Assembly (NCBI GenBank): GCA_934512105.1
Contig: CAKSWQ010000008.1
Span: 1 to 64,000 of the forward strand
DNA from: an uncultured Faecalibacterium sp.
GTDB taxonomy: Bacteria > Bacillota > Clostridia > Oscillospirales > Ruminococcaceae
Direction of reading: 5' to 3'
Length of the DNA stretch: 64,000 nucleotides
The position numbers and the translations under genes are program-made. This document shows, in pieces, positions 42,275-51,317 of the stretch. A model generated the notes under the pieces. That model made no database searches. It saw only the letters and a list, made by a program, of their open reading frames with translations, and was not told the DNA's origin. Positions within the stretch are counted from its first letter, which is position 1, and the number at the start of each line of letters is the position of its first letter.

Positions 42275-43249
42275 ATGGAACAGACTGCAAACACCATGCC
42301 CGCTGCCACCTTGGGGCAGTACAAGGGGCTTGCTTTCACCCGCCGGGTGCGCCCGGTATCGGAAAAGGCCGTGGAGGCGGATATCGCCAACATGGCGCGT
42401 GTCCATGCCCCCTTTGTGCCGACTGACGCTCCCGCCGCCCGCGGGATGCGTGTCACGCTGGATTTCGAGGGTTTTCTGGAGGGTGCGCCCATCCCGGACA
42501 GCCGAATGGAGCAGGTGACCGTGGTGCTGGGCACCGGGCAGCTGATGCCCGCCGCAGAAGAAGCGGTGTACGGCCACTGTGCGGGCGAGACTTTCCGCTT
42601 CGACTTCACCTATCCTGCCGACTTCCGGGTGCCGGAGCTTTCCGGCAAGACCGCACAGTTTGAGATCTGCCTGCACACGGTAGAGCGCAAACAGGTGCTC
42701 CCGGTGGACGATGCCCTTGCCAAGGCGCTGGGCTATGACGATCTGGAAGCCCTGCGCAAAAGCCTGCGGGAGAAAAAGCGCGCCTCCCACGAAGCCAACG
42801 CCGACCGCATTGCCGGGGCAGCGCTGCTGGATATGGCAGGGGCGAACCTGACCGTGGAACTGCCCGCCGAACTGCTGGCGCAGAACGCCGAGTACCAGAT
42901 GACCCAGCTGCGCCAGCGGCTGCGCAAGAGCCAGATGACCATGGAACTCTACTGCAAGAGCGCCGGGCTGACCCCGGAGCAGGTGCGGGAGGGCTACCGC
43001 AAGGAAGCCGAGCGCCAGCTGCGGGCGGTGCTGGCAGTGCGCGCCATCGCCGAAGCCGAACAGATCACCGTGACCCAGCAGGAGGTGGACGCCGAGATCG
43101 CCCGCCTTTCCAAGCTGCACGACACCCCGGAGGAGGAGATTCGCAAGGTGCTCAGCCGGGACGCCATCGCCGCTGCCGTGACCAACCAGAAGGTGCAGCG
43201 CTTCCTGCTCGACCACGCCGCCCTCACCTCTGTTGTGGAAAAGGAGTAA
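42275..43249 (+). CDS. Trigger-factor-like protein lacking the ribosome-binding domain
   Basis: A 324-residue protein with a FKBP-type PPIase domain (about 52-130: GMRVTLDFEGFLEGAPIPD ... VVLGTGQLMPAAEEAVYGHCAGETFRFDFTYP) and the helical C-terminal trigger-factor chaperone domain (about 135-320: ALAKALGYDDLEALRKSLREKKRA ... TVELPAELLAQNAEYQMTQLRQRL ... VTQQEVDAEIARLSKLHD). Ordinary trigger factor is about 430 residues and starts with a ribosome-docking domain with GFRxGK; that part is absent and cannot be recovered upstream. A conventional tig gene is probably elsewhere. It is followed after 4 bp by a polyferredoxin gene, so the chaperone may serve Fe-S protein assembly. Confidence 0.85.
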   Translation: MEQTANTMPAATLGQYKGLAFTRRVRPVSEKAVEADIANMARVHAPFVPTDAPAARGMRVTLDFEGFLEGAPIPDSRMEQVTVVLGTGQLMPAAEEAVYGHCAGETFRFDFTYPADFRVPELSGKTAQFEICLHTVERKQVLPVDDALAKALGYDDLEALRKSLREKKRASHEANADRIAGAALLDMAGANLTVELPAELLAQNAEYQMTQLRQRLRKSQMTMELYCKSAGLTPEQVREGYRKEAERQLRAVLAVRAIAEAEQITVTQQEVDAEIARLSKLHDTPEEEIRKVLSRDAIAAAVTNQKVQRFLLDHAALTSVVEKE

Positions 43250-43253
43250 GACC

Positions 43254-44540
43254 ATGGGCTTTTTTACCAGAACTGCAATGGATGCCCTGATGAAAACCAC
43301 CCATCCCGAGATCAACCGCCGCCAATGCTGGAACCTGCACCCCCACCGCAAGCCCTGCACCACCTGCAAGGATATCTGCCCCTACGGCGAGGAAATTTTC
43401 TCCCGCCCGAACCTTGTCAAGGACTGGGACCCCTGCACCGACTGCGGGCTGTGCGTTTCCGCCTGCCGCAGCGGCTGCATTTCCCCTTCCCCGGAGCAGG
43501 TGCAGCGGGATACCGCCGCTGCCGATACCGACAGCGATACGATATGGATCGGCTGTGAGAAATCCACCCGCAAGAACACCGTGGTGCGCAGCTGCATCTG
43601 CGCCCTTTCGTGGGAGGCGTTGGCGTATCTGGCGCTGAACAAAAAGATCGTACTGGACCTGACCCCCTGCGGCGGGTGCGAAAACGACCTGTGCGCCGAA
43701 CAGCTGCGCAAGGAGTTGACCCGCCTTGTGGACTTTTTCGGTCAGCCGATGTTCGAGGCGCGGTTCTCACTGGCCTACGAGGAAAAGGAGTACCCCTACC
43801 ATGTGCAGGAGCTGACCCGCCGTAAGATGCTGGAACAGGTGAGCCACGGCTCCAAGAGCGGCACCAAAAAGCTGCTGCAAATGTTGCCCGGCCTGCGCAG
43901 CGAGGAGGACAGCGGGGTGGACTTCCGTCTGCTGCTACACCAGCGCACAAAGCAGCTGAAAGCCGCCATGGAAACGCCCCTGCAGTACGGCTACTATATG
44001 CCCAAGTTCACCGACAATTGTTTCGGCTGCGGCCGGTGTGAAAAAGCCTGCCGCGCCAACGCTTTGAAGTTTGAGGAGATGCCGAACGGCCAGACCCGCA
44101 TGGTGCTTACCCCGTGGAAGTGCAGCGAGTGCGGCGTATGCATGAACGTATGCTCCAACAAGGGCTTTGACGGCATGAAGCTGTACCAGCTGACCACCCT
44201 TGGCCCCGTGGTGCTGCACAAGTGCACCAAGACCCTGTGCAAGCAGTGCGGCAAGCCCATTGCCCCGGACAGCGCCGAGGGGCTGTGCTCGGTGTGCCGC
44301 ATCAAGGCGCGCACCCAGAAGCGGCAGGAGGAGGCGCGGCTGCGTGCCGAGCAGCTGAAAGCCGAGCGCGCCGCCAAAGCTGCTGAGGAAGCCGCCAAGG
44401 CAGCGGAGACCTCTGCCGAGACCGCCGCCCAGACTGCGGAAACCGCCGCTGCTGCCCTGCCTGCTGCCGTCCCCGCCGGGCAGAGCGCTGCCCCGGCAAA
44501 CGTTGCCGCCCCCGCGCCCGAAGCGCCGCGCTCCGAGTAA
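43254..44540 (+). CDS. Polyferredoxin-like 4Fe-4S protein with Ala/Glu-rich tail
   Basis: A 428-residue cytoplasmic iron-sulfur protein. N-terminal Cys groups CTTCKDICPYG (about 35-45) and CTDCGLCVSACRSGC (about 61-75) form a dicluster-like domain. The middle part has isolated Cys (IGCEKSTRK, CGGCENDLC). A second ferredoxin pair, CFGCGRCEKACRAN (about 255-268) and CSECGVCMNVCSNKG (about 284-298), follows. Then come CKQCGKP and CSVC, possibly a zinc ribbon, and a long Ala/Glu coiled-coil tail (about 345-428). The GGAG site precedes the ATG at 43254. Likely an electron carrier; partners unknown. It is coupled to the trigger-factor-like gene. Confidence 0.85.
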   Translation: MGFFTRTAMDALMKTTHPEINRRQCWNLHPHRKPCTTCKDICPYGEEIFSRPNLVKDWDPCTDCGLCVSACRSGCISPSPEQVQRDTAAADTDSDTIWIGCEKSTRKNTVVRSCICALSWEALAYLALNKKIVLDLTPCGGCENDLCAEQLRKELTRLVDFFGQPMFEARFSLAYEEKEYPYHVQELTRRKMLEQVSHGSKSGTKKLLQMLPGLRSEEDSGVDFRLLLHQRTKQLKAAMETPLQYGYYMPKFTDNCFGCGRCEKACRANALKFEEMPNGQTRMVLTPWKCSECGVCMNVCSNKGFDGMKLYQLTTLGPVVLHKCTKTLCKQCGKPIAPDSAEGLCSVCRIKARTQKRQEEARLRAEQLKAERAAKAAEEAAKAAETSAETAAQTAETAAAALPAAVPAGQSAAPANVAAPAPEAPRSE

Positions 44541-44544
44541 GAGC

Positions 44545-44655
44545 GGGACGATTTAGAATGCGCTCCGCGTTGCTTTGCGCATATTCAGCGGAAAAAAGAT
44601 TTTTGATTTGGGGTTCTGAAAAGCCTGCGGGCTTTTCAGAACCCCTTTTTCACGG
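44545..44655 (+). repeat. Palindromic intergenic element, family B (copy B2), ends in a terminator
   Basis: Starts GGGACGATTTAGAATGCG, continues CTCCGCGTTGCTTTGCGCATATTCAGCGGA, and ends with a 15-bp hairpin (GGGGTTCTGAAAAGC and complement, CTGCGG loop) and CTTTTTCACGG. It lies 4 bp after the polyferredoxin stop and serves as its terminator. Confidence 0.85.
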
Positions 44656-44671
44656 TTGCACGGTTTGTTTA

Positions 44672-44700
44672 TTGACTTTCCCCCGTGGTTCTACTACAAT
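44672..44700 (+). promoter_or_regulatory. Promoter for acyl-CoA synthetase leader
   Basis: TTGACT, 17-bp spacer, TACAAT. Transcription should begin near 44706. Confidence 0.75.
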
Positions 44701-44705
44701 ACTGA

Positions 44706-44775
44706 ATGAGAGGTCTTGCCCTCTCTGATGCAACAGCATCCCGGCAGCTTTCCACGATGGCAAGCTGCCTTTTTT
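44706..44775 (+). ncRNA. Structured leader RNA with terminator (candidate attenuator)
   Basis: Three hairpins in tandem: GAGAGG/CCTCTC (44708-44725), GATGC-AACA-GCATC (44727-44740) and GGCAGCTT/AAGCTGCC (44743-44769) with six T. It ends 73 bp before the acyl-CoA synthetase gene. It fits an attenuator or a ~70-nt independent RNA. No known riboswitch class is recognised. Confidence 0.55.
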
Positions 44776-44847
44776 GTCTGCCGCAGCAACGGACGGCAGA
44801 GCTGAAAAGAGAAAAGAAGAAAAAAGAGTGAAGAAAGGTCTGATCCT

Positions 44848-46575
44848 ATGACGGAAACCACCAAGGAGCCGGTCTACGCCTCCAAGGCAAAGCCATGGCT
44901 GAAATATTACGATGAAAAGTACATCCACCAGACTGTGCCGGAGTGCTCTGCCTTTGAGCTGATCTGCCGCAACAACGAGCGGCATCTGGGCGACACCGCG
45001 CTGGAATATTACGGCCGCAAGTTCAGCTATGCCGACCTGATCGTGCAGGTAAAAAAGACCGCCGCCGCCTTGCAGGCTCTGGGGGTGAAAAAGGGCGATA
45101 TCATCACCGTGGTCAGCGTGATGACCCCGGAGATCGTTTACGCCTTCTACGCCGCCGACCTGCTGGGCGCTACCCTGAATCTGGTAGATCCCCGGTACAG
45201 CACCGAGGGCATCCGGGAATATATCGAGGAGGTGGAGTCCCGCCTGCTCATCTGCCTGAACGTGGTGTACTCCCGCTGTCATCAGGCCGCAAAACGCACC
45301 AGTGTGGAGCGGGTGGTGGTGCTCAGCCCCGCCGACAGCCTGCCGCTGGCCAAAGCCGTAGGCTACAAGCTGACGAACCCGGATAAGAACCGCTATGCCT
45401 CCAACGTGCTGCGCTGGAAGGACTTTATCGCCTCAGGCAAGGAGCACAGCCCCGCCGCCGCTCCCTACGACCCCCAGCACGTCTGCGTGGTGGTGCACAC
45501 CGGCGGCACCACCGGCTCGCCCAAGGGCGTTATGCTGACCGACTACTGTTTCAACGCCCTTGCACAGGAGTTTGCCGCTCAGAGCCGTCTGTTCCACCGC
45601 GGACAGAAGATGCTGAACGTGATGCCGCCCTTCATCGCCTACGGTTACAGCTGCGGCATCCACATGCCGCTGGTCATGGGGCTGCATGTCATCATCATCC
45701 CCAATCTGGACCCGGATAAGCTGGGCGCACTGGTGTGGAAGCACAAGCCTGCGCACATGTTCGGCGTGCCCACCCACTACCAGCAGCTGGCCGCCGATCC
45801 GCTGCTGAAAAACAAGGACCTTTCCTTCATCCGCAACTACGCCGCCGGCGGCGATTCCCTCTCGCTGGGCGCAGAGCAGACGGTGAACCAGTTCCTCAAA
45901 GCCCACGGGGTGGAGTACCCGCTGGCAAAGGGCTACGGCATGACCGAGGTTTCCTCGGCGGCCACCATCGCCGCAGGCAGCGTAACAAAACCCGGCAGCG
46001 TGGGCATCCCCATGGTCAACACCGTCGTCTCCATCTTCGAGCCCGGCACCGAGACCGAGCTGCCCATCGGTCAGCGCGGCGAGATCTGCATCTGCACCCC
46101 CACCGCCATGAAGGGCTACTATAACAAGCCCGAGGAGACCTCCTACCTGCTGCGCCGCCACGCCGACGGCCAGCTGTGGGCGCACACCGGCGATATCGGC
46201 TACATGGACGAGGACGGCTTTGTGTATCTGGACGCCCGCATCAAGCGCATCATCATCCGGCACGACGGCTTCAAGGTGTTCCCCTCCATGATTGAAAACG
46301 TCATCAGTCGCCACCCCGCCGTGCACCAGTGCTGCGTGGTGGGCTACGCCGATACCGACCACACCCAGGGACGTCTGCCCTTCGTCTTTGTGGTGCTGGA
46401 CCCTGCCGCCACCGGCAAAAAGCGCCAGATCCTGCGGGAGCTGCGCCAGCTGTGCCGCGAGGAGCTGCCGGAGTATGTGCAGCCCGCCGCCTCGGCCTAT
46501 AAGATCATCCCCGAAATGCCCATGACCCCCGTCGGCAAGGCAGACTACCGTAAACTGGAAGAGGAGCTGGGATAA
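44848..46575 (+). CDS. ANL-superfamily acyl-CoA synthetase / AMP-dependent ligase
   Basis: A 575-residue adenylate-forming enzyme. Motifs: P-loop VVHTGGTTGSPKGVML (about 220-235), GKGYGMTEVSS region (AKGYGMTEVSSAAT, about 367), the hinge YLDARIKRIIIRHDGFKVFPSMIEN (about 455-480; RIKR-II, with Gly-Phe-Lys), and the catalytic lysine in PVGKADYRKLEEELG at the C-terminus. It activates a carboxylic acid with ATP and probably CoA; whether fatty or aromatic cannot be told. It lies behind a leader with an internal terminator, so it is probably controlled by attenuation. It is not in an operon with its neighbours. Confidence 0.9.
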   Translation: MTETTKEPVYASKAKPWLKYYDEKYIHQTVPECSAFELICRNNERHLGDTALEYYGRKFSYADLIVQVKKTAAALQALGVKKGDIITVVSVMTPEIVYAFYAADLLGATLNLVDPRYSTEGIREYIEEVESRLLICLNVVYSRCHQAAKRTSVERVVVLSPADSLPLAKAVGYKLTNPDKNRYASNVLRWKDFIASGKEHSPAAAPYDPQHVCVVVHTGGTTGSPKGVMLTDYCFNALAQEFAAQSRLFHRGQKMLNVMPPFIAYGYSCGIHMPLVMGLHVIIIPNLDPDKLGALVWKHKPAHMFGVPTHYQQLAADPLLKNKDLSFIRNYAAGGDSLSLGAEQTVNQFLKAHGVEYPLAKGYGMTEVSSAATIAAGSVTKPGSVGIPMVNTVVSIFEPGTETELPIGQRGEICICTPTAMKGYYNKPEETSYLLRRHADGQLWAHTGDIGYMDEDGFVYLDARIKRIIIRHDGFKVFPSMIENVISRHPAVHQCCVVGYADTDHTQGRLPFVFVVLDPAATGKKRQILRELRQLCREELPEYVQPAASAYKIIPEMPMTPVGKADYRKLEEELG

Positions 46576-46586
46576 ACCGGAAGGAA

Positions 46587-46740
46587 ACTCCCCCAGTCGC
46601 CTACGGCGACAGCCCCCTCTGAGATGGGGCCCTTGGCATGGCGGGAAAGTTCCCCGCTAAAGTGCAAAGCTTCCGGGCGCGCCGGAGGCTCCCTCCCAGA
46701 GGGAGCTGGCAAAGCCGTCAGGCTTTGCCTGAGGGAGTTC
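46587..46740 (+). repeat. Palindromic intergenic element, family A (copy A2)
   Basis: Starts ACTCCCCCAGTCGCC and ends GCCTGAGGGAGTT, with internal GAGATGGGGCCCTTGGCATGG and CTCCCTCCCAGAGGGAGCTGG. It is nearly identical to copy A3 at 51318, same orientation. Confidence 0.85.
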
Positions 46741-46768
46741 CCTGCCCTTGAGAAAGAAGGAATCATCC

Positions 46769-47803
46769 ATGAATCATCCCCGTTTTGCCGCATGGCTGTG
46801 CAGCGCCGCTGCACTGGTGCTGCTGGCCGTGCCCGCCTTTGCACAGCAGCCCGATGCCCTGCCGCCGGAGGATGCCCCCGCCGCGCAGGTACAGACCGCC
46901 GAAGAAGCCGCCCCGGATGCCGAAACGCCCGCCGAGGATACCCCCGCCGCCGACACCCAGCGCACCTATGTGGCACTGGGTGACAGCATCGTTTCCGGCG
47001 TGGGGCTGCCGGATTTCAAGTACACCGATGCCGCCATCGGCATGGACGTGGCCGCAAACTTTGAGGGTTACCCGGAGCAGTGCTATGTATCGCTGGTGGG
47101 CAAGGGCCTTGGGCTGGACCGTCAGCACGCCATCGACCTTGGTCTGCCCGGGCTGACCACCGGCGACCTTGTGGATATCCTGCACACCGGCGCAATGCCC
47201 AAAATGAACCAGCTGGCGGGCACCTACTACGTCTACCCCCAGATGCTGGACTATATCCGGCGCGCGGATATCATCAGCGTGCAGATCGGCTCCAACGATG
47301 CGCTGGTGCCCGCCCTTGTGGCACTGGGCAACGCCACCAACTGGAAGAGCGAGCAGCTGGTAGCCACCATGGTCAGCGGTGTGCTGCGCACGCCCAGCTT
47401 TGAGAACCTGCAGCGGCTGAACAGCGACCTTTCCCGCCTGCGGCTGACAAAGGAAGAGAAGCAGGCCACCAGCCAGCTGCTGCTGGGCGGCGGCACCGAT
47501 GCCATCTGCGAGCAGGCGTATCAGGACGCCGCCGTCAATATGCCGCAGGTGGTGGCCCAGCTGCGGGCGCTGAACCCGGACGCGCAGATTATCCTTGTGG
47601 GCTACACCAACCCCGTGCCCCTGCTGCCGGAGTGGACGCAGCTGTTCCGGCGGCTGAACGCCCTTGCCAAAGACCTTGCCGCCCAGAACGAGAACGTGAC
47701 CTATGTGCCCATTCCCTTCACCCTGACCGCCACCGACGCCCACCCCACCGTGAGCGGGCATAAGTACATTGCCAACCGCATCCTGCGGGCGATCAAAAAA
47801 TAA
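46769..47803 (+). CDS. Secreted SGNH/GDSL hydrolase
   Basis: A 344-residue exported esterase/lipase-like protein. After a signal peptide (about 1-26, cleavage near AFA-QQP) comes an acidic Pro/Ala linker (about 27-68). The SGNH blocks are GDSIVSGVG (Ser, block I), LPGLTTGDL (Gly), GSNDALV (Asn, block III) and DAHPTVSGH (Asp and His, block V). All catalytic residues are present. The likely substrate is an acyl or acetyl ester of surface polysaccharide or host glycan; this cannot be fixed. The ATG at 46769 has GAAGGAA upstream. Confidence 0.9.
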   Translation: MNHPRFAAWLCSAAALVLLAVPAFAQQPDALPPEDAPAAQVQTAEEAAPDAETPAEDTPAADTQRTYVALGDSIVSGVGLPDFKYTDAAIGMDVAANFEGYPEQCYVSLVGKGLGLDRQHAIDLGLPGLTTGDLVDILHTGAMPKMNQLAGTYYVYPQMLDYIRRADIISVQIGSNDALVPALVALGNATNWKSEQLVATMVSGVLRTPSFENLQRLNSDLSRLRLTKEEKQATSQLLLGGGTDAICEQAYQDAAVNMPQVVAQLRALNPDAQIILVGYTNPVPLLPEWTQLFRRLNALAKDLAAQNENVTYVPIPFTLTATDAHPTVSGHKYIANRILRAIKK

Positions 47804-47812
47804 ACGCAACGC

Positions 47813-47848
47813 AAAAAAACCGGGCAGCCCGCGGGCTGTCCGGTTTTG
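47813..47848. terminator. Bidirectional terminator between SGNH hydrolase and CydC-like genes
   Basis: ACCGGGCAGCCC and GGGCTGTCCGGT with T-runs on both strands. Confidence 0.88.
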
Positions 47849-47855
47849 CATTTGT

Positions 47856-49529
47856 TCAGCTTACCCTTCCGCTCTCTACCGAGAAGCTCACATCCGCCGC
47901 AGCCATGGTGGACTTGCGGTGGGATACCAGCAGCACCGTGCGGTCTTTGCACTCGGCGCGGACGGCGCGCAGGATGATGCCCTCGTTCAGGCTGTCAAGG
48001 TTGGAGGTGGGCTCGTCCAGCAGCAGGAAGGGTGCATCGTGCAAAAATGCCCGCGCAACGCCGATGCGCTGCCGCTCGCCGCCGGAAAGGGTGCCGCCCA
48101 GCTCGCCCACGGGGGTGTCGTAGCCCTTGGGCAGGCTGCGGATAAAGTCATCCAGCGCGGCCTTTTTGCAGGCGGTCTCCACCTCTGCCTGCGTAGCATC
48201 CCGCTTTGCAATGCGGATGTTGTTGCCGATGGTGTCCGCAAACAACTCGGTCTCCTGTGTCACAAGGCTTTCCTGCGCACGCAGGGCGGCGGTGTTCACC
48301 CGCCGGATGTCCTCTGCACCAAAGCGGATGCTGCCGGTCTGCACGTCCCAGAAGCGCATCAGCAGCCGCAGCAGGGTGCTTTTGCCGCTGCCGGAGCGCC
48401 CGGTGATGCCCACGATCTTTTTTTCCGGGATGGTCAGGCTGATCTCCCGCAGCACCTGCTCCCCCGCGTAGCCAAAGCTGACGCCGCGCACCTCAGCCCC
48501 CGCAAAGGGGGTGTTTTCGCCGTCGGTCACCTCGGGGGTCACCGGTGCTTCGTCCAGCAGCGCCAGAACGCGGTCTGCGCTGGCAAATACCTGCGTCAGC
48601 CCTGCGCCAAGGTTCGCCAGCGCCACCACCGGCCCGAAGGAACTCAGGGCGGTCAGGGTGCACACCAGCACCCCCTGCGCCGCCAGTTCGCCGCGCTGGT
48701 ACAGCCACAGACTCACGCCCAGCACTGCCAGCGTGGTGAATAAGATCAGCGTGTTGGTCACGGCCACGATGAGCCCCTCGCGGTACTTCAGCGCCGTCTG
48801 CTTTGCGCCCAGCGCCTCGCTGTGGGCGGTGATGCCTGCCGCCCGTGCGGCGGTGTCCTGATACTGCAAGGTGTCTCGCAGGCCGCGCAGGCTTTCCAGC
48901 ACATAGCTGTTGGTATCCGCCAGCGCCTGCCGGTATTCCCGGGCAACAGCCTGTCCGCGCTTTGCGCTCCACACCGGCAGCGCCACGCCCACCAGCAGAT
49001 AGCCCGCCAGCAGCGCCAGCGCGGGCAGGATGTGCCAGTGCGCCGTAAAGGCGGTCATGCCCGCCACCCAGAGCACAGCGATGCACACCGGCGAGATGGT
49101 GTGGGCATAGAATACCTCCAGCGCCTCGATGTCGGCGGTGATGAGGGAGATCAGGTCGCCCCGGTCGCGGCCTTCCAGTTTTGCGGGGGTCAGGCGGCGC
49201 AGCGCGCCGAATACCTTATCCCGGATGAGCGCCAGCAGCCGGAAAGCGATATAGTGGTTGGAGGCCTGCTCCGCATAGCGCAGCACACCGCGCAGCAGGG
49301 CGAACACCAAGATGCACCCGAAGGCCGTGCCCACCGTGGGCAGCGGGCTTTGCAGCCCGGCGGCGGTCAGGATGGCAAAGCCGCCGAAAATGGTGATGAA
49401 GGTGGCGCAGAAATGCCCCGCCACGCCCATAACGATGGCTGCCAGCATGATGGGCAGCATGGGCTTTACCAGCACGATCAGCCGCGCCACAATGGCGGCG
49501 GGGGTGCGATGGGTCGTTGTGTTATGCAT
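47856..49529 (-). CDS. cydC: ABC transporter, CydC-like permease/ATPase half
   Basis: A 557-residue ABC half-transporter with six N-terminal TM helices (about 15-310) and a C-terminal ATPase: Walker A GRSGSGKST (about 372-380), signature LSGGERQRIG (about 470-479), Walker B FLLLDEPTSNLD, and H-loop VSHRK. Sequence type (RYAEQASNHYIAFRLLALIRDKVFGALRRLTPAKL) matches CydC, which with CydD exports cysteine/glutathione for cytochrome bd assembly. No cydAB gene is here, and the host type is anaerobic, so thiol or haem-related export is only a possibility. Start overlaps the stop of the CydD-like gene by one base. Confidence 0.8.
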   Translation of the reverse strand: MHNTTTHRTPAAIVARLIVLVKPMLPIMLAAIVMGVAGHFCATFITIFGGFAILTAAGLQSPLPTVGTAFGCILVFALLRGVLRYAEQASNHYIAFRLLALIRDKVFGALRRLTPAKLEGRDRGDLISLITADIEALEVFYAHTISPVCIAVLWVAGMTAFTAHWHILPALALLAGYLLVGVALPVWSAKRGQAVAREYRQALADTNSYVLESLRGLRDTLQYQDTAARAAGITAHSEALGAKQTALKYREGLIVAVTNTLILFTTLAVLGVSLWLYQRGELAAQGVLVCTLTALSSFGPVVALANLGAGLTQVFASADRVLALLDEAPVTPEVTDGENTPFAGAEVRGVSFGYAGEQVLREISLTIPEKKIVGITGRSGSGKSTLLRLLMRFWDVQTGSIRFGAEDIRRVNTAALRAQESLVTQETELFADTIGNNIRIAKRDATQAEVETACKKAALDDFIRSLPKGYDTPVGELGGTLSGGERQRIGVARAFLHDAPFLLLDEPTSNLDSLNEGIILRAVRAECKDRTVLLVSHRKSTMAAADVSFSVESGRVS

Positions 49530-51259
49530 CAGGCATCCTCCTTTGCAAGGGTCTCCAGCTGCTTCTGGGCGGTGTACAGGCGGCAGTAAGCACCACGCTG
49601 CGCCAGCAGCTGCGCGTGGGTACCCTGCTCGGCAATGCAGCCGTTTTCCAGCACATAGATGCAGTCGCTGTCCACCACATTCGCCAGCCGGTGGGAGATC
49701 AAGATCACCGTCTTTTTCCCTGCCAGACCCCGGATGGCTGCCATGATGTCATTTTCGCTCTCGGCATCCACGTTGGAGGTAGCTTCATCGAAGAGGTAGA
49801 TGGGGGTATCGTGCAGCAAAGCGCGCGCCATGGCAAGGCGCTGCCGCTGCCCGCCGGAAAGGTTGCTGCCGCCCTCGTGCACGGCGGTCTGCAAGCCGTT
49901 CTGACTGCGGCAGAAGTCCGCAAGGTTCACCTCTTCCAGCGCTGCCCAGAGCTCGGTCTCTGTGGCCTGCGGCTTTGCCATGCGCAGGTTGTTTTCCACC
50001 GTGCCTTTAAAAATGGTGGAATCATGCGGCACAACGGTCAGCGTGCGCTGCCGTGCAGCCCGCTGCAGCTGCTGTACCGGCACGCCGCCCATGGTCACCC
50101 GGCCGGTATACCCGGTGCAGCGCCCCGCCAGCAGGGCGGCAATGGTGCTTTTGCCGCTGCCGGAAGCGCCCACCAGCGAGACAAAGCTGCCCTGCGGCAC
50201 GGTAAAGGAAACATCCTTCAGCACGGTGCGGTCGGCCTCATAGCCAAAGGTCACCTTTTCCAGCGCCAGCGTGGTGTCCGCCGGGGCGTCCTCGGCACCG
50301 TCCTGCGGCTCTTCGGCGGCCAGCAGACGGAAAATTTTCTCTGCCGAAGCCGCGCCGTTCATGGCAATGTGGAAGTAGCTGCCCAGCAGCCGCAGCGGCA
50401 GGAAAAAGTCTGCTGCCAGCAGCAAAATCGTCAGGGTGGCGGTCAGCTCCAGCTGCCCCGCCGCAAAGGCCGCCACAGCGCTGATGATGCCCAGCCCCGC
50501 GCCGCCGTAGGCCATCAGATCCATCAGGGTGACAGAGTTCAGCTGCATGGTCAGCACCCGCATGGTGATCTTGCGGAAGCGCTCGGCTTCGGCGTTCATC
50601 TGCTCATGCTTCCAGCCGTCGGCCTGATAGATCTTCAGGGTGGTCAGCCCCTGAATGTTCTCCAGAAAGCTGTCGCCCAGCGTGGTGTACTCGCTCCAGT
50701 AGCTGGCCAGCAGCTTTTTGGCAAACTTCTGCACCGCCACGATGGACATGGGGATCAGCGGCACGCAGCACAGCAGAATGATCGCCGACCGCGCGTGCAC
50801 CCCCACCAGCAGCGCAAACAGGGTGACGGGTGCCAGCAGGCTGTAAAACAGCTGCGGCAGATATTTTGCAAAGTAGGTGTCGATCTGCTCCACACCCTCG
50901 CTTGCCAACATGACTACCTCGCTGGTAGCTACCGTGCCGGTATAGCCGGGGCCAAGGCGGGTAAGCTTTTCATAAATTTTGCTGCGCAGGGTGCGCTTGA
51001 CATCCCGCGAAGCCTGATCGCTCATGCCGGAAGCCAGCATGGTAAAGGCAAAGCGCAGCGGCACCGTTCCAAGGCAGAGCAGGATATTCTGCCGCAGCAC
51101 GGCAGCGGTCAGGCTGCCCGCAAAGGCTGCGCCCACCAGCCGGGCGACTGCCCGGACAAAGATGATATTACACACCAGCCCCAGCCACTGGAACGCCACG
51201 TTTGCCCACACATAGCGCAGCGCCGCCCGGTCGAAGGACAGCAGTTTTTTGTTTATCAT
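49529..51259 (-). CDS. cydD: ABC transporter, CydD-like permease/ATPase half
   Basis: A 576-residue ABC half-transporter. Six TM helices (about 15-300) with the CydD-type block QNILLCLGTVPLRFAFTMLASGMSDQASRDVKRTLRSKIYEKL and a domain containing GLTTLKIYQADGWKHEQMN. ATPase motifs: GASGSGKSTIAALL, NLSGGQRQRLAMARAL, YLFDEATSNVDAES, ILISHRLANV. It pairs with the CydC-like gene in an overlapping arrangement. Upstream on the same strand lies the DtxR-like gene, separated by two palindromic repeats. Link to metal or redox homeostasis is by context only. Confidence 0.8.
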   Translation of the reverse strand: MINKKLLSFDRAALRYVWANVAFQWLGLVCNIIFVRAVARLVGAAFAGSLTAAVLRQNILLCLGTVPLRFAFTMLASGMSDQASRDVKRTLRSKIYEKLTRLGPGYTGTVATSEVVMLASEGVEQIDTYFAKYLPQLFYSLLAPVTLFALLVGVHARSAIILLCCVPLIPMSIVAVQKFAKKLLASYWSEYTTLGDSFLENIQGLTTLKIYQADGWKHEQMNAEAERFRKITMRVLTMQLNSVTLMDLMAYGGAGLGIISAVAAFAAGQLELTATLTILLLAADFFLPLRLLGSYFHIAMNGAASAEKIFRLLAAEEPQDGAEDAPADTTLALEKVTFGYEADRTVLKDVSFTVPQGSFVSLVGASGSGKSTIAALLAGRCTGYTGRVTMGGVPVQQLQRAARQRTLTVVPHDSTIFKGTVENNLRMAKPQATETELWAALEEVNLADFCRSQNGLQTAVHEGGSNLSGGQRQRLAMARALLHDTPIYLFDEATSNVDAESENDIMAAIRGLAGKKTVILISHRLANVVDSDCIYVLENGCIAEQGTHAQLLAQRGAYCRLYTAQKQLETLAKEDA

Positions 51260-51317
51260 GGGTGTTTCTCCTTTTTGGTATCCTTTATGGTTACCCCCTC
51301 AGGCGCTGCGGGGGTAA

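Noticed and set aside
44706..44775. preQ1-type or T-box leader
   Set aside because: The GAGAGG stem recalls preQ1-I, but the A-rich tail and loop bases are absent. There is no T-box sequence or specifier loop.
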